Shown here piece after piece: positions 6,150 to 6,725 of a stretch of 6,725 bases of DNA; within the stretch, counting starts at the first letter, position 1, and every line of letters starts with the position of its first letter. Under the pieces are notes generated by a model. That model was not told the origin of the DNA, did no database searches, and saw only the letters and a list, made by a program, of their open reading frames with translations. Source of the stretch: an uncultured Alphaproteobacteria bacterium (lineage in GTDB: Bacteria; Pseudomonadota; Alphaproteobacteria; UBA7887). The translations under genes and the position numbers were made by a program. The stretch spans positions 1 to 6,725 of the forward strand of contig CAJWOI010000149.1 of NCBI GenBank assembly GCA_913044255.1, given 5' to 3'.

Positions 6150-6725
6150 TATTACTAAACCAAATAATCGCCCCTTTAATAGTAATGTGGATCCTTGCAT
6201 TTGCTTCTGCTGCCAATCTCGTCGCGGCCGATTGGATCCCATTATTTGACGGTAAGTCGTTTGACGGATGGCACCAGACAGGTGGCAAGCATGAATACGA
6301 AGTCGTCGACGGAATGATCGTAGGCACCTCGGTCGCAGGAGAAGGCAATGGCTTCATGGCAACGGATGAGACCTACCAGAACTTCGAGCTGAAGTTTAAC
6401 GTCAAGGTGGACAACCGGCTTAACTCCGGTTGCCAGATTCGCTCGGTGCCGGTTCGTCCTGGGGCACACTTGAAGGGGCCCCAGGTCGAGATCGCCGGAG
6501 GGCGATCCGGCTTCATCTATGGGGAGGTCATGAAGAAGGCGGATGGCTCACCGCAACGATGGATCAGTCCGAATCTAGAAGATGAGAAAAAGGAACCCAT
6601 CCTAGGGGCCTTCAAGGTGGATGAGTGGAACTCGTTTCGGATTCGCGTGCTGGATGATCACTATCAAACCTGGGTCAACGGAGTCCCAATTACCGACTTC
6701 AAGTTCGATGGGATGCCCGACGCCG
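6143..6725 (+). CDS. DUF1080 family protein (3-keto-disaccharide hydrolase-like), partial, cut by window end
   Basis: The frame is open from the ATG at 6143 to the window edge (194 codons plus one base). The N-terminus MNLLLNQIIAPLIVMWILAF and following small residues to VAAD (about 30) look like a signal peptide, though without the usual positive charges. The mature protein opens with WIPLFDGKSFDGW (31-43), the typical DUF1080 beginning, followed by EVVDGMIVG (53-61), GNGFMATDETYQNFELKF (69-85), NSGCQIRS (94-101), GPQVEI (112-117) and WNSFRIRV (162-169) with WVNG (177-180), all in family order. The fold is concanavalin-like; some members cleave 3-keto-glycosides, others are uncharacterised. 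A start at the ATG 6185 is possible but would shorten the signal peptide. No Shine-Dalgarno is seen. The preceding gap of 363 bases suggests its own transcript. Its coding is G+C-rich like the sulfatase and unlike the DUF1592/DUF1552 pair. Confidence 0.88.
   Translation, partial: MNLLLNQIIAPLIVMWILAFASAANLVAADWIPLFDGKSFDGWHQTGGKHEYEVVDGMIVGTSVAGEGNGFMATDETYQNFELKFNVKVDNRLNSGCQIRSVPVRPGAHLKGPQVEIAGGRSGFIYGEVMKKADGSPQRWISPNLEDEKKEPILGAFKVDEWNSFRIRVLDDHYQTWVNGVPITDFKFDGMPDA

Noticed and set aside
6070..6469. Two overlapping minus-strand open frames opposite the DUF1080 gene
   Set aside because: They lie antisense to a frame with clear DUF1080 motifs and have no recognisable domains.

Overview
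The window carries a sulfatase, a tightly coupled gene pair of the DUF1592/DUF1552 type, and the 5' part of a DUF1080 (3-keto-disaccharide hydrolase-like) gene. All read on the + strand and all appear to encode exported proteins. This family combination is typical of the Planctomycetota-Verrucomicrobiota-Lentisphaerota group, where it occurs in many copies per genome and is usually linked to breakdown of sulfated polysaccharides, often marine. Assignment to that group rests on family distribution only. No rRNA, tRNA, CRISPR array or intact mobile element was seen.

Layout: 1-118 is a short leader with no gene. 119-1660 is a complete formylglycine-type sulfatase with a Sec signal peptide. After a 70-base gap, 1731-4484 encodes a 917-residue exported protein with an N-terminal CxxCH haem motif and the DUF1587/1595/1592/1588/1585 series. 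Two bases after its stop, 4487-5779 encodes its usual partner, a DUF1552 protein with a twin-arginine-like leader. The 363-base stretch 5780-6142 holds no intact gene but is not empty: a 9-bp hairpin, a degraded DUF1588 piece sharing an exact 23-bp match with the intact upstream gene, and directly after it what reads as the last ~25 residues of a second sulfatase. From 6143 a DUF1080 gene runs off the window end.

How the genes may work together (inference): the sulfatase removes sulfate esters from a polysaccharide or oligosaccharide outside the cytoplasm. The DUF1592/DUF1552 pair has no established biochemical role, but the haem-type motifs and secretion suggest periplasmic redox chemistry. 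The DUF1080 protein may cleave glycosidic bonds, possibly those of 3-keto (oxidised) sugars.

The most notable points are the gene-remnant scar at about 5920-6035 and the base-composition break. Sampled lines of the sulfatase and DUF1080 genes are 57-62% G+C, while lines in the DUF1592/DUF1552 pair are 38-45%. Together these suggest the locus was assembled by recombination between related clusters.
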